NCBI GenBank assembly: GCA_036674765.1
Contig: JARVKI010000004.1
Span: 372,001-436,000, forward strand
Reading direction: 5' to 3'
DNA length: 64,000 bases
Source: Seiridium cupressi
Taxonomy: Eukaryota; Ascomycota; Sordariomycetes; Amphisphaeriales; Sporocadaceae
Part shown: one piece after another, positions 36,449 through 48,131 of the stretch
How the letters are laid out: the number at the start of each line of letters is the position of its first letter
How positions within the stretch are numbered: position 1 is the first letter of the stretch
Made by a program: the position numbers and the translations under genes
Notes under the pieces: model-generated
What the model saw: the letters and a program-made list of their open reading frames with translations, nothing else
What the model was told of the DNA's origin: nothing
The model's database searches: none

Positions 36449-37282
36449 TCATTCACGAGGACTGAGAGCTGGCATCATCCTCGCAAATTTATCCCACTTC
36501 CCTTCAGCCGCATCTGCGAGCCACCTTGCCAGCAATGACCCATTTGTCGATGACGTCCATCCCTTCTCTCCAATCGCCCCAACAAAGATATCCTCATCTT
36601 CCCGGTCCTTTTCCCAGCTTGCCTCGTCAGATTTACCAGGAATTGTCGCTATTCGCAAGACGGTCCAGTCAAGATCCTTGGCGTCGTTATCGAACGCATT
36701 AGCAAGGTCAATTATCTTTTGATACATGACATCGAAGAAGAGCCACCGGAAGGAAACTGCTATGAATCGGAGCAGTGCCCAGTGATCTTCAGGCCGCTGA
36801 ATAGTGATGGTTCCCATGGCAAAGAGTCTGCGAGTTCCATGCTGGCGCATCAAAGGGAATACAGATAATCGGTATATGTCGGCGAACAAGGAAGGGCTGA
36901 TATTAGTGTTGCTGATCTGTGGGCCCAGGAGGGACAGTATTACTGAGCATCGAGCGATGACGGGAGAGAGAGCGTCACGGTCGTTCATATCGCCTTCGAT
37001 GACCTAGATGATGGCGGATTAGCATGTGTTTTTGAGTACATCGTATCTTGCCATGCTCGATGACGTTGATCAAATGACGAGAAAGACCAAATGTTGTAGA
37101 CCAGATAGACGTGTTCCAGTGTGACATACTTCGAGAAGCGGGTTTGATGCTAATTCCTTTGGAATCTTGGACGGGTTGCGAGTGTAAACTATCGTGGGGT
37201 GATGGCGGTATAAGAGTTCACCTAGCAAGCATATACCAGCGGGTCCAGTGCCCCCAAGGACAAGGATCGTACCATCTGCCAT
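36449..37282 (-). CDS. NAD(P)-binding (NmrA-like / atypical SDR) protein
   Basis: Exons 37282-37130 and 37003-36449 flank a 126-nt phase-0 intron (GTATGT...CTAG with a GCTAATC branch point) and give 235 residues. The N-terminus is a Rossmann dinucleotide site, ILVLGGTGPAGICLLGELL, followed by the acidic VIEGDMNDRDAL element typical of NmrA-like atypical short-chain dehydrogenases. The later LFAMGTITIQ and DLDWTVLRIATIPG stretches are also usual in this group. Members act as redox sensors or small-molecule reductases; the substrate is not readable. There is no targeting signal. It ends convergently with the preceding small gene. Confidence 0.82.
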
Positions 37283-37289
37283 AGCAAAA

Positions 37290-37770
37290 CAATTTTTGCT
37301 AAACTACGCGGAAAGATAAAAGCAAGAAATCGTCATTGGTTGAAGAGAAAGCTTTAAATGAAAGCCTAACAACTCTCTTATATATTCCTCCTAGACCCCC
37401 AATAGACAATGTACCTGGCTGAGACGTCCCCAAAGCCGCGCGGGCTCCACTGGCGCGCGCGCATTGGTCTTAGTATTACAATCATTCTTGCCCCACTTAT
37501 ACCGCTGCGGTAGGCAGGGACAAAACTACCTTGTAAACAGCGTGACTTTCAATACATGATCCGACTTCAATGCTGGCCCTGCGCCCTGCAAATGAGCTAT
37601 CCTGGTTTAACACGCCGCTATCATCCCGCAGCAGCCCGCCCAGGCTGAGCATTGCTCATCACACCGACCCAACAAACTTAGCACACAACGCCGAGAAGTT
37701 ATCGCGCGCGGAATAGACAAGCGCAACGCATTTTCCATCAGGATTGTCGGAACCTCCGGGGCGATCGTCT
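37290..37770. other. Divergent promoter between the NmrA-like gene and the Zn2Cys6 remnant
   Basis: No coding region is seen in this about 480-bp stretch, which includes a CG-rich segment (GGCGCGCGCGCATTGG-like) near 37450. Confidence 0.5.
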
Positions 37771-37775
37771 TCCAA

Positions 37776-39497
37776 ATGCCCAAGAAGAATCTTGAAAGAT
37801 GTTGGACGTGTCGGTTGCGGCACAAAAAGTGTGATGAAACGCGTCTGGGACTCTCGTGCTATTCCACCGAGACGAGGCCAGACTGGTTGTATGGTGGCAG
37901 CAGGCAGCACGCAGTGGCCCAGCGCTCAAGGCCGAGGTCAAGACCAAGGCACGCCAGCGACGTGGCCAGAAGGCTCTCCGGCGCATTCAAGCCAACTTGC
38001 TCGACGCCTCTGGCAGTGCTGAATCCCACAATGGCCCTACTCCGCCTCCATCGACGGCTTCGCCAATTCTATCCGAACAGTTTCAATCTTCACAGAAGTA
38101 CACGACAACAGCGGCAAGCTCCCCGAGTGTCACCTCATCCACTGCCCTCTTAACTGGGCCGACACTGCCAACTCTGTCCGCTGCGCATGAGTACGAAATT
38201 GGCTTGGTTATCACTTATCTAGACCATGTATTTCCTCTCCTCTTCCCATTTTATCAACCGCAAATCCTTGAAGGTGGTCGGACCTGGCTTCTATCTGCGA
38301 TCGCCAAGAATGAAGGGGTACGTCGTAGCACAAACTCCCTTAGCTCCTACGTCTTGTGCGTTATGCCCTGTCACTCAAGGCCAATATCTGAGACGTGCCT
38401 CGTCGTTGCTTTAGAAGGCGTGCAAGGCCAGAGAGACCTCACTGTCAGTCACCTTCAGAGCGATCTACGGCAGCTGAACAACTGTGGAGTCCATGATGAC
38501 TTGTTTAAAAGTACAGGACTATTGAACAGTATCGTCCATCTTCTGGACATAGAAAGGACCATGGCTTCGGGAGAAGAGTGGCAGATTCATCTTCGGGCCG
38601 CTCTGGGGCTTTTCGAGGAGATTCTTCAAAGACCCAATCGGCCCCAGGTCTCCAAGTGGGCTTCAGTTCTGAGCCAACTCTCTCTCGTCTCTCATCCATT
38701 CGGATTCCCCCTCTGGACTGCAGAGCAAGCCGCATTTCGTTTCTCTGTGGATAATCTTGTGATCTACGACATAATTGCTAGCACCTCACTCGATCGGACG
38801 ATCGATGCTGATCAATTACTATGCTGAATTACTGTAGTCCGACACGAACAACTCCAGCAAAAACATTCTTCAGTTGACCCGTATTAACGGTTGCCAAAAC
38901 TGGGTCATGAGTCTTCTCGCTGAAATTTATGTTCTCAATTCATGGAAGAAAGATCAGAGAAGGACTCTGTCACCATACATAGATATGCTTTCACATCGTG
39001 TACACGAGATTCAAAGTAGGCTGCAAGACGGCCTGTTGCGCCTAGACCCATCTAATGAAGCGAGTGACGATGCAACATTCCTGGATGGATCCGCTCCTGG
39101 GTCTATGCCTCCAACTTCTGTCGTTACACGTCTTTGGCCGTATGCTGAATTGGCATATTTACACGTTATCCTTTCAGGATGGAAACCTTTGAAAGAGGAG
39201 ATTCGTAACGCAGTCGTTCGAGGCATCGAGCTCCTCCATGAATTATCCTCATCGGTCAGGCACCTGCGAGCCCAAGCCTGGCCATATTGTATCATTGGCT
39301 GGATGGCTTTGGAGTCAGAGCGGCTTTTCTTTCGCAAACTGCGCAAAAGGCTCGGCCCACTGGCCAAATTTGGGTCAATCGGCGTTTCGATGAACATTCT
39401 TGAAAACATATGGACAAATAGCCCACCTGCCGATCCTGGGAATTGGGATATCGCAGCATGCCTGAGCCTCCTCGGCCATCCTGTACTGCTTGTCTAA
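37776..39497 (+). pseudogene. Broken Zn2Cys6 fungal transcription factor
   Basis: The reading starts with a zinc-cluster N-terminus, CWTCRLRHKKCDETR, but then jumps to LGLSCY; the segment that normally carries the fourth and fifth cysteines (PxCxxC) is missing, apparently by deletion of about 27-30 nt. The frame shifts after RPDWLYGG: the ALKAEVKTKARQRR continuation lies in another frame. The middle regulatory domain (fungal_trans_2 type, HEYEIGLVITYLDHVFPLLFPFY to LWTAEQAAFRF) is open from 37856 to 38827. A stop and second shift near 38827-38850 separate it from the C-terminal part (GCQNWVMSLLAEIYVLNSWKK, 38874-39497). No intron of plausible size bridges these lesions. Such proteins bind CGG-type promoter sites; this one should not. 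Confidence 0.78.
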
Positions 39498-39499
39498 TC

Positions 39500-39880
39500 A
39501 CAATGAGTCCTATGAAAGAGGGTTGCCAAAATAGCACGCTTGGCTTGAGTAGCAATCAAATCGACCAAACATGTAATGTTATTGAAATGATTTGGCCCTA
39601 GCTGTCATCAATAATCTATCCAGTTGCCACCTTGAGGTTTGGCCCTCTGTCATTTTGACTTGTTAGTAAGTAAAATGCTCTCGGTACGAATGTTGATGGA
39701 ACGACACCTAAAGAATATACGGGTAGTCTGGGTCTATTTATATAAAAGTATTAAATTATGTAATAAATACAACCGAAACTCTATATAGCCTGGTCAGTTA
39801 AAACCGTACGCACATGGTCCTGTCAGTAGAACTCAGTATCATACGTGCCGCGGATTTAGCAGAATGGTATTGTTCGATGT
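39500..39880. other. Convergent intergenic stretch
   Basis: A/T-rich sequence between the ends of the Zn2Cys6 remnant and the FAD oxidase gene; it presumably holds 3' UTR sequence. No gene is seen. Confidence 0.5.
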
Positions 39881-39882
39881 CT

Positions 39883-41511
39883 CTAAGCCGATCCCACCAA
39901 ATTCGGGATAACAACCTCTTCATTAAATTTCCATAGTAATGAACTATGCTGCGTGTGGAATGCCGCACCGCTGTAGAACATGGTGCCGTCAATGCCACCT
40001 TGAAGCGCCGTCAGCTGGCCGAAGAACCCGTCTCGAATCGCCTCCGGCGCGACCTGAAGATGGAATGGCGTATGAGACTCGAACACTAGCCATTCAGGCT
40101 TCGTGGCGGTGACATTGTTCGCGTCCTGAATCGTGTTGATCTGCCTCTCCGCGTACGACTTGACTTGTGCTTCCGTCATGGTTGGATTGTCGGCTGAGAA
40201 TTTGATGTACCACACATCATCGAGGACGCCGGTTGGGGTTAGGTAGTACAGCGCTGGGAGCACTGGAATGTTGGAAAAGGTGTTCTGGGCCAAGTTATAA
40301 ATGGTCTCGCTCTGGTTGAGGCCCACGTTCTGCATCAGACCAGTCCAGTACCCGTTCGCGGTGATGTACTGGGAGAAGACGGAGTACTCCTCTGGCGTCA
40401 GATCCCACCCTCGCAGATTGGTTAGAGTTGGTGGGATCGTGAGCAGTATCTGGCCGCATGACAGTAATTTGAGGCCCTCATCACGCGTCGAGACTAGGAG
40501 CTCGGGACGGCCTGTTGTCGTATTCTGGCGATTGGCAGAGACGACGCTTGATTCTAATAGGACGTTTGATGCTCTGATGTACTTTTCGGCGCGACTGTAT
40601 AGTAGCGAATTATTTCCTTGTGCCTCTGTGAAGTATCCCGAGATCATGTACTGGAGATCGTCTAGGTTAAAATACTTGATCGCATAAATTGTAGACACAT
40701 GGAGGAGGTCGCCCATCCCTTGACTGATTTGATAGATGAGAGCAAATGCGTCTGTGAGATTGTATTTCTCGATGAAAGCACCGAAAGGGAGGTAAAGGTC
40801 CTCCGGAACTGGATCCGGCAGATCGTAACCGTCGAGGAGGTACGGATACTGGGAAAGGACCTCGGCGAAGCGCTGCAGAGCATCGGCTAGGCCGTCTGAT
40901 GAGTTGAGCGTCACTCCAGACCCGTCCCTGAAATCGGAATCTCGTCGGACTGTGTTGTACATGGCAGCTGGCACAGACAAGTTGGCTGGTTGCCCGGCCT
41001 CGTTCGCTTGCACCTCGGACATGTTGACTAGCGGTACGTTGAACTTGTTGAGGAAATCGAACACAGCTGGGATCGGATGGAATATGATGACACCAATGTC
41101 CACCGGGATCTGAGTCTTGGGGTCGATGTAGGTATGTGTGTGGCCGCCAAGGACGTTGTTGCGCTCAACCACCACCACCGTCTTATTCAAATCGAGCAGA
41201 GATACTGCGGCATGCACGCCGCTCGCTCCTCCGCCAACGATACACTAGAGAAGATGGGGTTAGTGATTGCCTCGAGTCGGCTTGACGGATCAATTGGAGT
41301 TGAGGTTATGTTCCAAGAGCAAATGCCCAGCTGGGGTCATCACTCCTTGGAAGATGCTTCAACTGGGCATGAAATATTACCGGAAATTACTTACAACATC
41401 TCTTTCGACTGTCTCAGACCATTCACCATGGTTGATGTCAATAACAGACCACCCATAAGAAGCAACTAGTCGGGCAGAAGCCAGAATAGTTAATAACCAA
41501 AGAACCCGCAT
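39883..41511 (-). CDS. Secreted FAD-dependent oxidase (beta-cyclopiazonate dehydrogenase-like)
   Basis: Exons 41511-41395 and 41244-39883 flank a 150-nt phase-0 intron and give 492 residues. A signal peptide (MRVLWLLTILASARLVAS) leads into the FAD-binding Rossmann motif CIVGGGASGVHAAV at residue 40. The second glycine motif, VVVVERNNVLGGHTHTY, is typical of flavin amine oxidases. Several N-glycosylation sites (NMS, NLS, NNS, NVT) agree with secretion. The overall layout resembles fungal secreted amine-oxidase-type enzymes annotated as beta-cyclopiazonate dehydrogenase, which use FAD to oxidise small nitrogen-containing or terpenoid-like substrates. No biosynthetic backbone gene lies nearby, so a role in a secondary-metabolite cluster is not supported here. 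The frame is intact. Confidence 0.85.
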
Positions 41512-41519
41512 ACTCGTGG

Positions 41520-42710
41520 TGGTATTATTTCAATTATTTGACAAGATAAAGAACAGTGATATACGGATGGCTGGCAGCCAGTACTGCTTTTGTAGAAGCC
41601 GAGGCATGTGCTAGGAACAGCACTATTTCCTTGGTAAGATCATTGTTTGAGGTTACAGACGCGCTGGCACGATAATATTCATGCACCCTTGTCAAACAAA
41701 ATGGTAGGTAGGATGACCGAAGAGGCCAGTACACAGAGAAGTTAAGGTTTGAATCGAATTAAAGGAGGCATTGCTTGAGACGAGCTCCTTACACAATCCA
41801 TCTAATTGGGCGAGGTGACTGTTCATGTTCCTAGGTAGGCGAATGTTACGAACATTCCGAATTATACGGGTAGTACGAACTGACACTAGCCCACTTTAGC
41901 TTAGACCAGCCTGTGCAATTCGCAGCCCACGCATTCATCTTACAGGGTGTTGCTTCTTCCCGGTTAATCCGCCGTAAAGATCTCCTTCAGTCTTGAATAA
42001 TAGATCCTAACCCTGGACTACTGCCCTGTTGTATTTCTAAACTCTGAATGATCGCGATGGAATAATTTCGCTTACGATCCTATGTATGCGTAAGAGAAGG
42101 TAATTTGGAACTCTGCGCTGGCGAAAAGCCACCGTGGAGTCATAGATACATACCCCTTCACAGCTAACTAGTGATTATGACATGTTTAACAGGGCATTCG
42201 GTATGAACATGGAAGCTACACCGGCTTCCAGCGTTAACGACCACTTGCAAAGCAGTGGCCAGCGGCTTTGTGACAGCACCAACGATTAGATATATGACAA
42301 CCATGTATTATCGTATAACAGCGACTCCAGTCACGAGCTTGTCAGCAGGTATTGTGATTGCAGGACAGGCAGAGCTGACACCCATGTCGACTACTAGCAG
42401 GCACCTTTAACTCATTGTAGTTGATCTGTTAAGCCAGGTCTACAACAGCTCTATCTGAATCGACAGCGGGCGCAAGATGCCATTTCCTGGGCGAAGACGG
42501 TAGTTTATAGCTCTCGAAAGCTACATGGACACAATCATGCCCCGCAACCTGTTAATCCTGCAAGTTTCAATCATTACTTCTTTATAGATAGATGTCAAAC
42601 TTGATAGGTATCATGGCTCGCTAAACAGATGATAATTAGTGATACAATTGACCTTCTCATGAAGGTAATGTCCCAAACGCCACGCAATGCTGAGTTGTCC
42701 CAGACTACCT
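41520..42710. other. Intergenic stretch without a supported gene
   Basis: Upstream region of the FAD oxidase gene and 3' flank of the Mpv17-family gene. Only short frames with no features are present. Confidence 0.5.
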
Positions 42711-42715
42711 GTGCC

Positions 42716-43366
42716 CTACTGCCCTGGCTTCGTACTTGCGACCGGGCCCATTGATACAAGACTCAAGAAAATATTCCAAAGAAAGCCGACACACGACGAA
42801 ACTAGCACCCGCCACCTGACGGGTACCCAAAGAAAATTGCACATGGCCACGATTGGCCAGATATTCCATCCCGCCCTCACAAGCCTCCACAGCTTCTCCT
42901 CGACCACCTGAAAGACGTCCACCAAATGCGGGACGCGGGCGATGTTGGTGATGATGAGAAAAGTGGTGATCATGACACAAAGCCCGACGGTCTGGTCTGC
43001 AATTACCTTTGCCATGACATTCTTCCAGCTGACTTTGGTCGCACCACCTCCGCTGCCCTGGTCCGCTGTTGAGGCCGGTGGTGGCGGCAGTGGTGCTGAT
43101 GCATCCTTGTCCTTCTCACCAGGTGCGATGACGGGCGGCTGCCCAACGTGGGGTATTGTGTGCGTAGGAAATTGATGTTCTAGGAAATGATGCCAGATGT
43201 AGCCGATGTGAGCGCCGATGAAACCGAAGATGGCGAACTCGAGAATGCGCTGGAGGTCCAGAGGTTGGGGGTCCGTGGCATTCCACTGCACGGCCAGCTG
43301 GGCCGTCAGGTTGGCAGCTCCTTTAATGAAGGTGTTGTGAATGGCAGTGGTGAGCATGGACGGCAT
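42716..43366 (-). CDS. Mpv17/PMP22-family membrane protein
   Basis: I start at the ATG at 43366 (MPSMLTTAIHNTF), giving 216 residues, close to the family norm of about 180-220. Hydrophobic segments fall around FAIFGFIGAHIGYIW, VGLCVMITTFLIITNI and WIPIVAMCNF-like positions. The C-terminal family signature is present: W-x-x-W-P, NFLWVPVRWRVLVSS and FLWNIFLSL. These proteins sit in the peroxisomal or inner mitochondrial membrane and are thought to form channels that affect metabolite and redox balance. The open frame continues upstream to 43816, but that part is compositionally unlike protein and is probably leader. A Pro/Ala/Gly-rich hydrophilic loop of about 40 residues lies mid-protein. Confidence 0.82.
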   Translation of the reverse strand: MPSMLTTAIHNTFIKGAANLTAQLAVQWNATDPQPLDLQRILEFAIFGFIGAHIGYIWHHFLEHQFPTHTIPHVGQPPVIAPGEKDKDASAPLPPPPASTADQGSGGGATKVSWKNVMAKVIADQTVGLCVMITTFLIITNIARVPHLVDVFQVVEEKLWRLVRAGWNIWPIVAMCNFLWVPVRWRVLVSSCVGFLWNIFLSLVSMGPVASTKPGQ

Positions 43367-43369
43367 GGC

Positions 43370-44220
43370 GACGCGAACGGAGCTCTGGGCTGCAGCTGGA
43401 TGTTGATCCAGTACTGCACATGTGACGTCGTGTCGATATGGACAAGATTTGGTCACGCAACCATGTCTCTCGACTTTTGATGCGCCCGAGGAATTGGCGA
43501 TGTTGGAAGACACGTTGGCCGTTGTTTCAAGCCTCTCCAGCAGCAATCTCGGCATTTCCCGTCCCCGACGCTCTGCTCGGGTCCCGGCAAGCTGGGGGTG
43601 GGGGCCTTTCAGGGGTACCAGATCCAAGCCGGGCTGTGATTGCCTACCTATGGATTCCTTCGTTGCCCAATGAACCCATTCGCCAGGCTGTCGCAAATGT
43701 TCAAGCACAGTTCCGGACATGGCACAAGCTTCACGAGGGTGTTCCATCTGTTTACTTGCGACAGGTTCGTGTATGGGCCTGATTTTTGGCAATTCGTGGA
43801 TGTGACTCACAGCCAAGGTAATCGCGCGGACTCAACGAAAGCAATCAGTCCAAGCTTCTCGAATGAGAGCCTCGCTTCCAACACTTCAATAATGTTTGAT
43901 CATCGTGATGGACGGCAATATGGGGAGAAATCCGTATATTGAGGTCCTCCGTGAGGATGATGATGAAGGGAGAAGGAAGCTCCCCTCTGCTGCCGTGAAG
44001 GCCTAAGACTAAGAACCCCACTGATCCACCCCACGTGGTCTGTGGGTTCATCACATCGTCATTGACTTTGTATTAATGAGTGCGACTGCGCGGGGCTATC
44101 CGCGAAATGTCCTCTAAGCGCGTAACATAAGTGCAACCTTAATGTAGGGAGCGGCACTGTTATGATTGAAGGTAGGAAATGAATGTCTTCGCATGCACCG
44201 CCATCAGCTGCGACCCAGAG
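43370..44220. other. Upstream region of the Mpv17-family gene
   Basis: An in-frame open extension (43367-43816) precedes the chosen start, with no conserved motif. Beyond it, up to the MACPF gene end, I see nothing coding. Confidence 0.45.
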
Positions 44221-44225
44221 CCCTC

Positions 44226-45993
44226 CTACGGATATTTGAAAACGAACACACAAGGCTTCTGCTTCTGCTTATCATCTCGAGAATTCTCGATCATCAGGTA
44301 GGCATTGTCCTCGTCCTCGCACGCGACGTAGACGAATTTCTCCTCAAGGTCATCCATATCAGGGCTAAGGAAATACAAGTGTATTTTCGCATCGTCGGCG
44401 ATCTTGCCCTCAGTTTGCTTGCCCTTGGCATCTCGGAACAGAACCAGATGCCCCTTGGCGGGAAACATTGTCAGGAAGCTGGTCATTAACCAGTCAAATC
44501 TGAGATATCCTTCGGTTGGGTGTCTCATGCGGTATCGAGTCTCGTAACAGACCTGTATTCGGAGGTTGGTCAGTCAGGAAAGCGGTGCTGGCGAATTGAT
44601 CTGACTCACAGGATCAACATTCCCACCATCCACGGTTTCAACCTGCCAAAGCAGTTCTTTGAATTCTCGCTTGTGATTTTTAGGACCTAGGAATGCAGGG
44701 TCCTGACCATAGATCCGTGGTTGATATCCCATTGGGTATCCACCACTGTCTCTATTATAGGCCGCTACTGCTTTAGCTAACCAGTATATTAGTAAGGCTC
44801 CCTCTCAGTTGGGCCTTCCGCTTATTGAGTGGGAACTTTAGTGAATCGGCTGCAAGATATCTCCCGTCAGGGTAGCCATCGAAGCCGTTCAGATAGAAGC
44901 CTGAGCTCTTGGGTGGTCTCTAAGGGGTGTTCCACTCCGTGACTTTGGTCTGAAGCTGTTCATAGCCAGGAAACCTGCTGATGAAGTCGACAAGGTGGAG
45001 GCTTTGATCTTGCTATGTAGAGCACAGCCATGTTAGACTATTAAGAATCGTTGCTGCCAGGAGGAAAGCCGCACCTTTGTGATTCTCCAGTAGTTGAAAT
45101 CTGCGACGGTAGAGCACCATGCTGTGGGGCTTTGGAGTCTCAGCGAAACTGTCTTGGATCTTCTCGCCCAGCAACCTACTTATTGGAGAGTAGTGAGTCT
45201 CCTCCATTGGCCTGCCACGTGAGAGCCATTGCAGATTTGCTACTCTCATCCGTAGTGGCTTGGGCTGAACGGCTCTGGTGCGCGGCACTGACCGAGGCAG
45301 ATGCTCCAAAACCGCTGAAGGACGCCGCAGCGGCAGCTCTCATTGACTTGGCAGTGTCGCTGCTGCTGCTAGAGGATGAAGCATCAACCTGCTCCGTAGC
45401 GAACAATCTGCCGCCGAGCTGAACTCTCAAAGCAAAGAATTCACCTGTACTTCTTAGTAGGCGGATGGCCAGTCGCAATAAGGAGACTTACCGTAGTCCT
45501 CGAGAAATGCTGTCAATGTATCCTTGTCGTTGACCTAAAGATAGAACTTGTCACTCGTCTTGGACACTTGGTATAGTGTTGAGTTGTAATTCAGTCATGG
45601 TGGTGCGTACTTTGTCAAGAGCAGTTTGGCAATCTTTCGTCAACTCCACACTACGTTTATCAAGAAAGACCGAGACACGGGGAAACTGTGACTATTAGTA
45701 CGCTGTACTCATTGCTAGTGTTTCCGGTGCCTTACGCTGTAAGCAATGGTGACCTGCTTGCTGGATGACTCCCCGTAACTTGCCGATGCACCTACAGAAC
45801 ATCCAAAGAAGCTGCCGGACCTGGGGTGTGGTCAGGTAACACTTTTTATTCACTGTACGGATGTTACTCACGCGGACGCTGATACATCGGATTCAGAGAA
45901 TGATGAGCCTGCTAGCGAGGTTTGTAGCGCACTATGAGTTTCATGGACAGAGACGTAAGACTTGCCACCAACCATGTAGTCAGGCCTGTCCAT
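44226..45993 (-). pseudogene. MACPF-domain protein gene with a damaged 3' part
   Basis: A chain of short exons on the minus strand reads in phase: 45993-45872, 45820-45736, 45685-45611, 45534-45492, 45444-45180, 45129-45075 and 45012 onward. It carries MACPF/perforin-fold hallmarks: a glycine-containing motif around VQLGGRLF, Ser/Ala-rich transmembrane-hairpin-like segments, and a WCSTVADFNYWR element. MACPF proteins oligomerise into membrane pores or act in adhesion; the fungal role is unclear. In the seventh exon an in-frame TAG at 44922-44920 interrupts the frame. Coding-like sequence continues, changes frame around 44.78-44.80 kb and then runs through a last intron (44609-44553) to a stop at 44226. 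Either splicing is unusual there or the gene is decaying. An upstream ATG at 46081 opens only a short frame. Confidence 0.6.
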
Positions 45994-45999
45994 CTCTCC

Positions 46000-48125
46000 C
46001 CTCAATGCTATCAGCCGTGCCATCGAGAACATCAGCTGTGTTGTTGAGTGCAGAAGCTGTAGTATCCTTGATGAAGTTCATTTTGCCTAAGCATTTGGGA
46101 AGAAGGCTTGTCGCTTAAGACTTACTATGACAACATGTCAAGACAGCCGGACTAGCACGGGATCTTATAGTCTCGAGACGCGGAAGGCTTGGAAGGTCAA
46201 GTCTAACATGACAGTGGTAATTATCTCGGAGTGACTACTGCAAGCGATCGAGATGATTGATGATCGACTACCGCAAAACCGAAACGGGCGGTTGCCTCCC
46301 GGGTTGAAGTGGTGAATGTCATGTGACTCTGAGGGAACATATAATCCTTGCAATCTGCATCGTACTGTGCCGAGCCCCAGGATTACTGAGAAAGGTTCTT
46401 GTAACCCATACCCTGGATGTGCAGTGAAATACTAAGTTGCACATGACCGGCGTATGAAGGGTCGTTGGCGTAAACCAGTTAATACCAAGGTCTTTGTTTG
46501 TTCCGGAATTGTCCGGCTGTGGATGCCGCTATAAACGGTTCCATACCGAAATTGACGACGTGTGTCTGTGGTGGATTGACGTCGTCTTCGCTGCATAATT
46601 TAATGCTATTGTTCCATGAACCTGGACACTGTTCATTGGAATCGTCTTGAGGAGCGTGTGATCTCTCCATGATATTGCCGCTCACTGGTGATCAAGCACG
46701 GCCGAACGTTGTAATCTCGCGTACAATGTCACCAGAGTTCAGTAGGCCATTAGGGACCAACATATTAACCACATGAGTTTCCGAGTGGCCCCTACACGAG
46801 CTAATGACATTGCTTTTAAGCAATGTCGCCTAGCTGCAGATATATCCCGTTGATGCACCAACTCGAGCTTGCATTCATGCAGAACTGTGTTTCTCAGCAT
46901 GATGTCCTGCTCGTCAATAATCGACATCAATACTAGGGGCGTTCCGATCGATTCTCTGACTTGATACAGAGAACGTTGCATGAGCTGGGTCAAAGACAGC
47001 GAACGTGGACATTATTGTATTTGAAGCCACCGCGTCTTTCAAATGCATATGCAACAGCCTCGGCTCCTTGGCCAATCAGACTGAAAAAAAGAAAAAAAAA
47101 GAAAAGACAATTAAATCAACCTTGGACATTGCACAGTTACAACATTATACGTGTCGATGTGGAGGAGGCTGCAGCCGGTCAACATTAGAGTTCTATATCA
47201 CATGGTAGAGAAATGTGACAGACTGCTTGATCGCAACGAGAACCTGTGTTTTCGAGCCCATTCTAGGTGTTCACTCGTCACATTGAATAACTAAGATGAT
47301 CTGTAACGCGACCGGCCCATATCAGTGAGAGATATGTAGGCTGCACTCTGTAACGTTTCCTTGACCCAATGCAGTCTAGTTAGTCTACCTTTGGCGGCGT
47401 TTTGGCCTAACAACGCTATTAAGTTCTCCTTGGAAAGTCATATGTAATCTATATTTCTGGCCACATGCATGAGCTATCCAAAAAGTCAGTCACAGTGGGC
47501 CCATATTTTGCATGGAGTTGGTAGTTATGGAAATAGACTTGATTAAATGTCATGGCTGAGGCCGTTGGAACGGATTTATCGATTTGCAAGATCTCGCTAT
47601 GTGGTGGCACTGGCGATACATCTTGATTCAGATGAAGATGATCAAAGTCTTTTCCCCTTCTGCCTCCGGAGGATACTTCAAAATAAATGCCATGCAGGTA
47701 AGCTCTGGAGGACCATGAAATTGAACTAAGGGATAACAAAAGGAAATTGTAATTAGAAGCAATTGTTTGTTTGATGGACCGAGCAGTAAGAACGAGGCGC
47801 TATAAGTCACGTGACGTCAGTCACGCAATTTCTGCTCGTTCGCACTCTACTGCAGGACCCACCAGTGGCACAACGTCCGATAGTGCCCAGCATCCCGATT
47901 TGGAAATCGCAGATGGCAGACGTTTTTTAGCTGTTCCAGCATCATTGGTATTTCTTCTGGACTGGCCTGTTCCGGCATACTCGCCGGCGCTTCATGGCTA
48001 TACCATTGCATGTGATGTCGGGGCCTCGTAGCATGAGGCCCCTGATCACAAAGGGGATAAGATGTAGACAATCCTCGCTGTGGCAAGTGTCGAGAGTCGG
48101 CAGCATCATTCTCTTGCCACTCACT
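46000..48125. other. 2.1-kb intergenic stretch without a supported gene
   Basis: This is the divergent region between the MACPF gene and the FAD oxidoreductase. A purine-rich AAAAAAAGAAAAAAAAAGAAAAG-like tract lies near 47084-47106. No domain or exon chain was found. Confidence 0.45.
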
Positions 48126-48131
48126 AGTAAG

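Noticed and set aside
45994..46081. ATG at 46081 as the MACPF start
   Set aside because: Its frame ends at a TGA before the domain; the ATG at 45993 is in frame with the domain, so the upstream ATG is at most a short upstream ORF.
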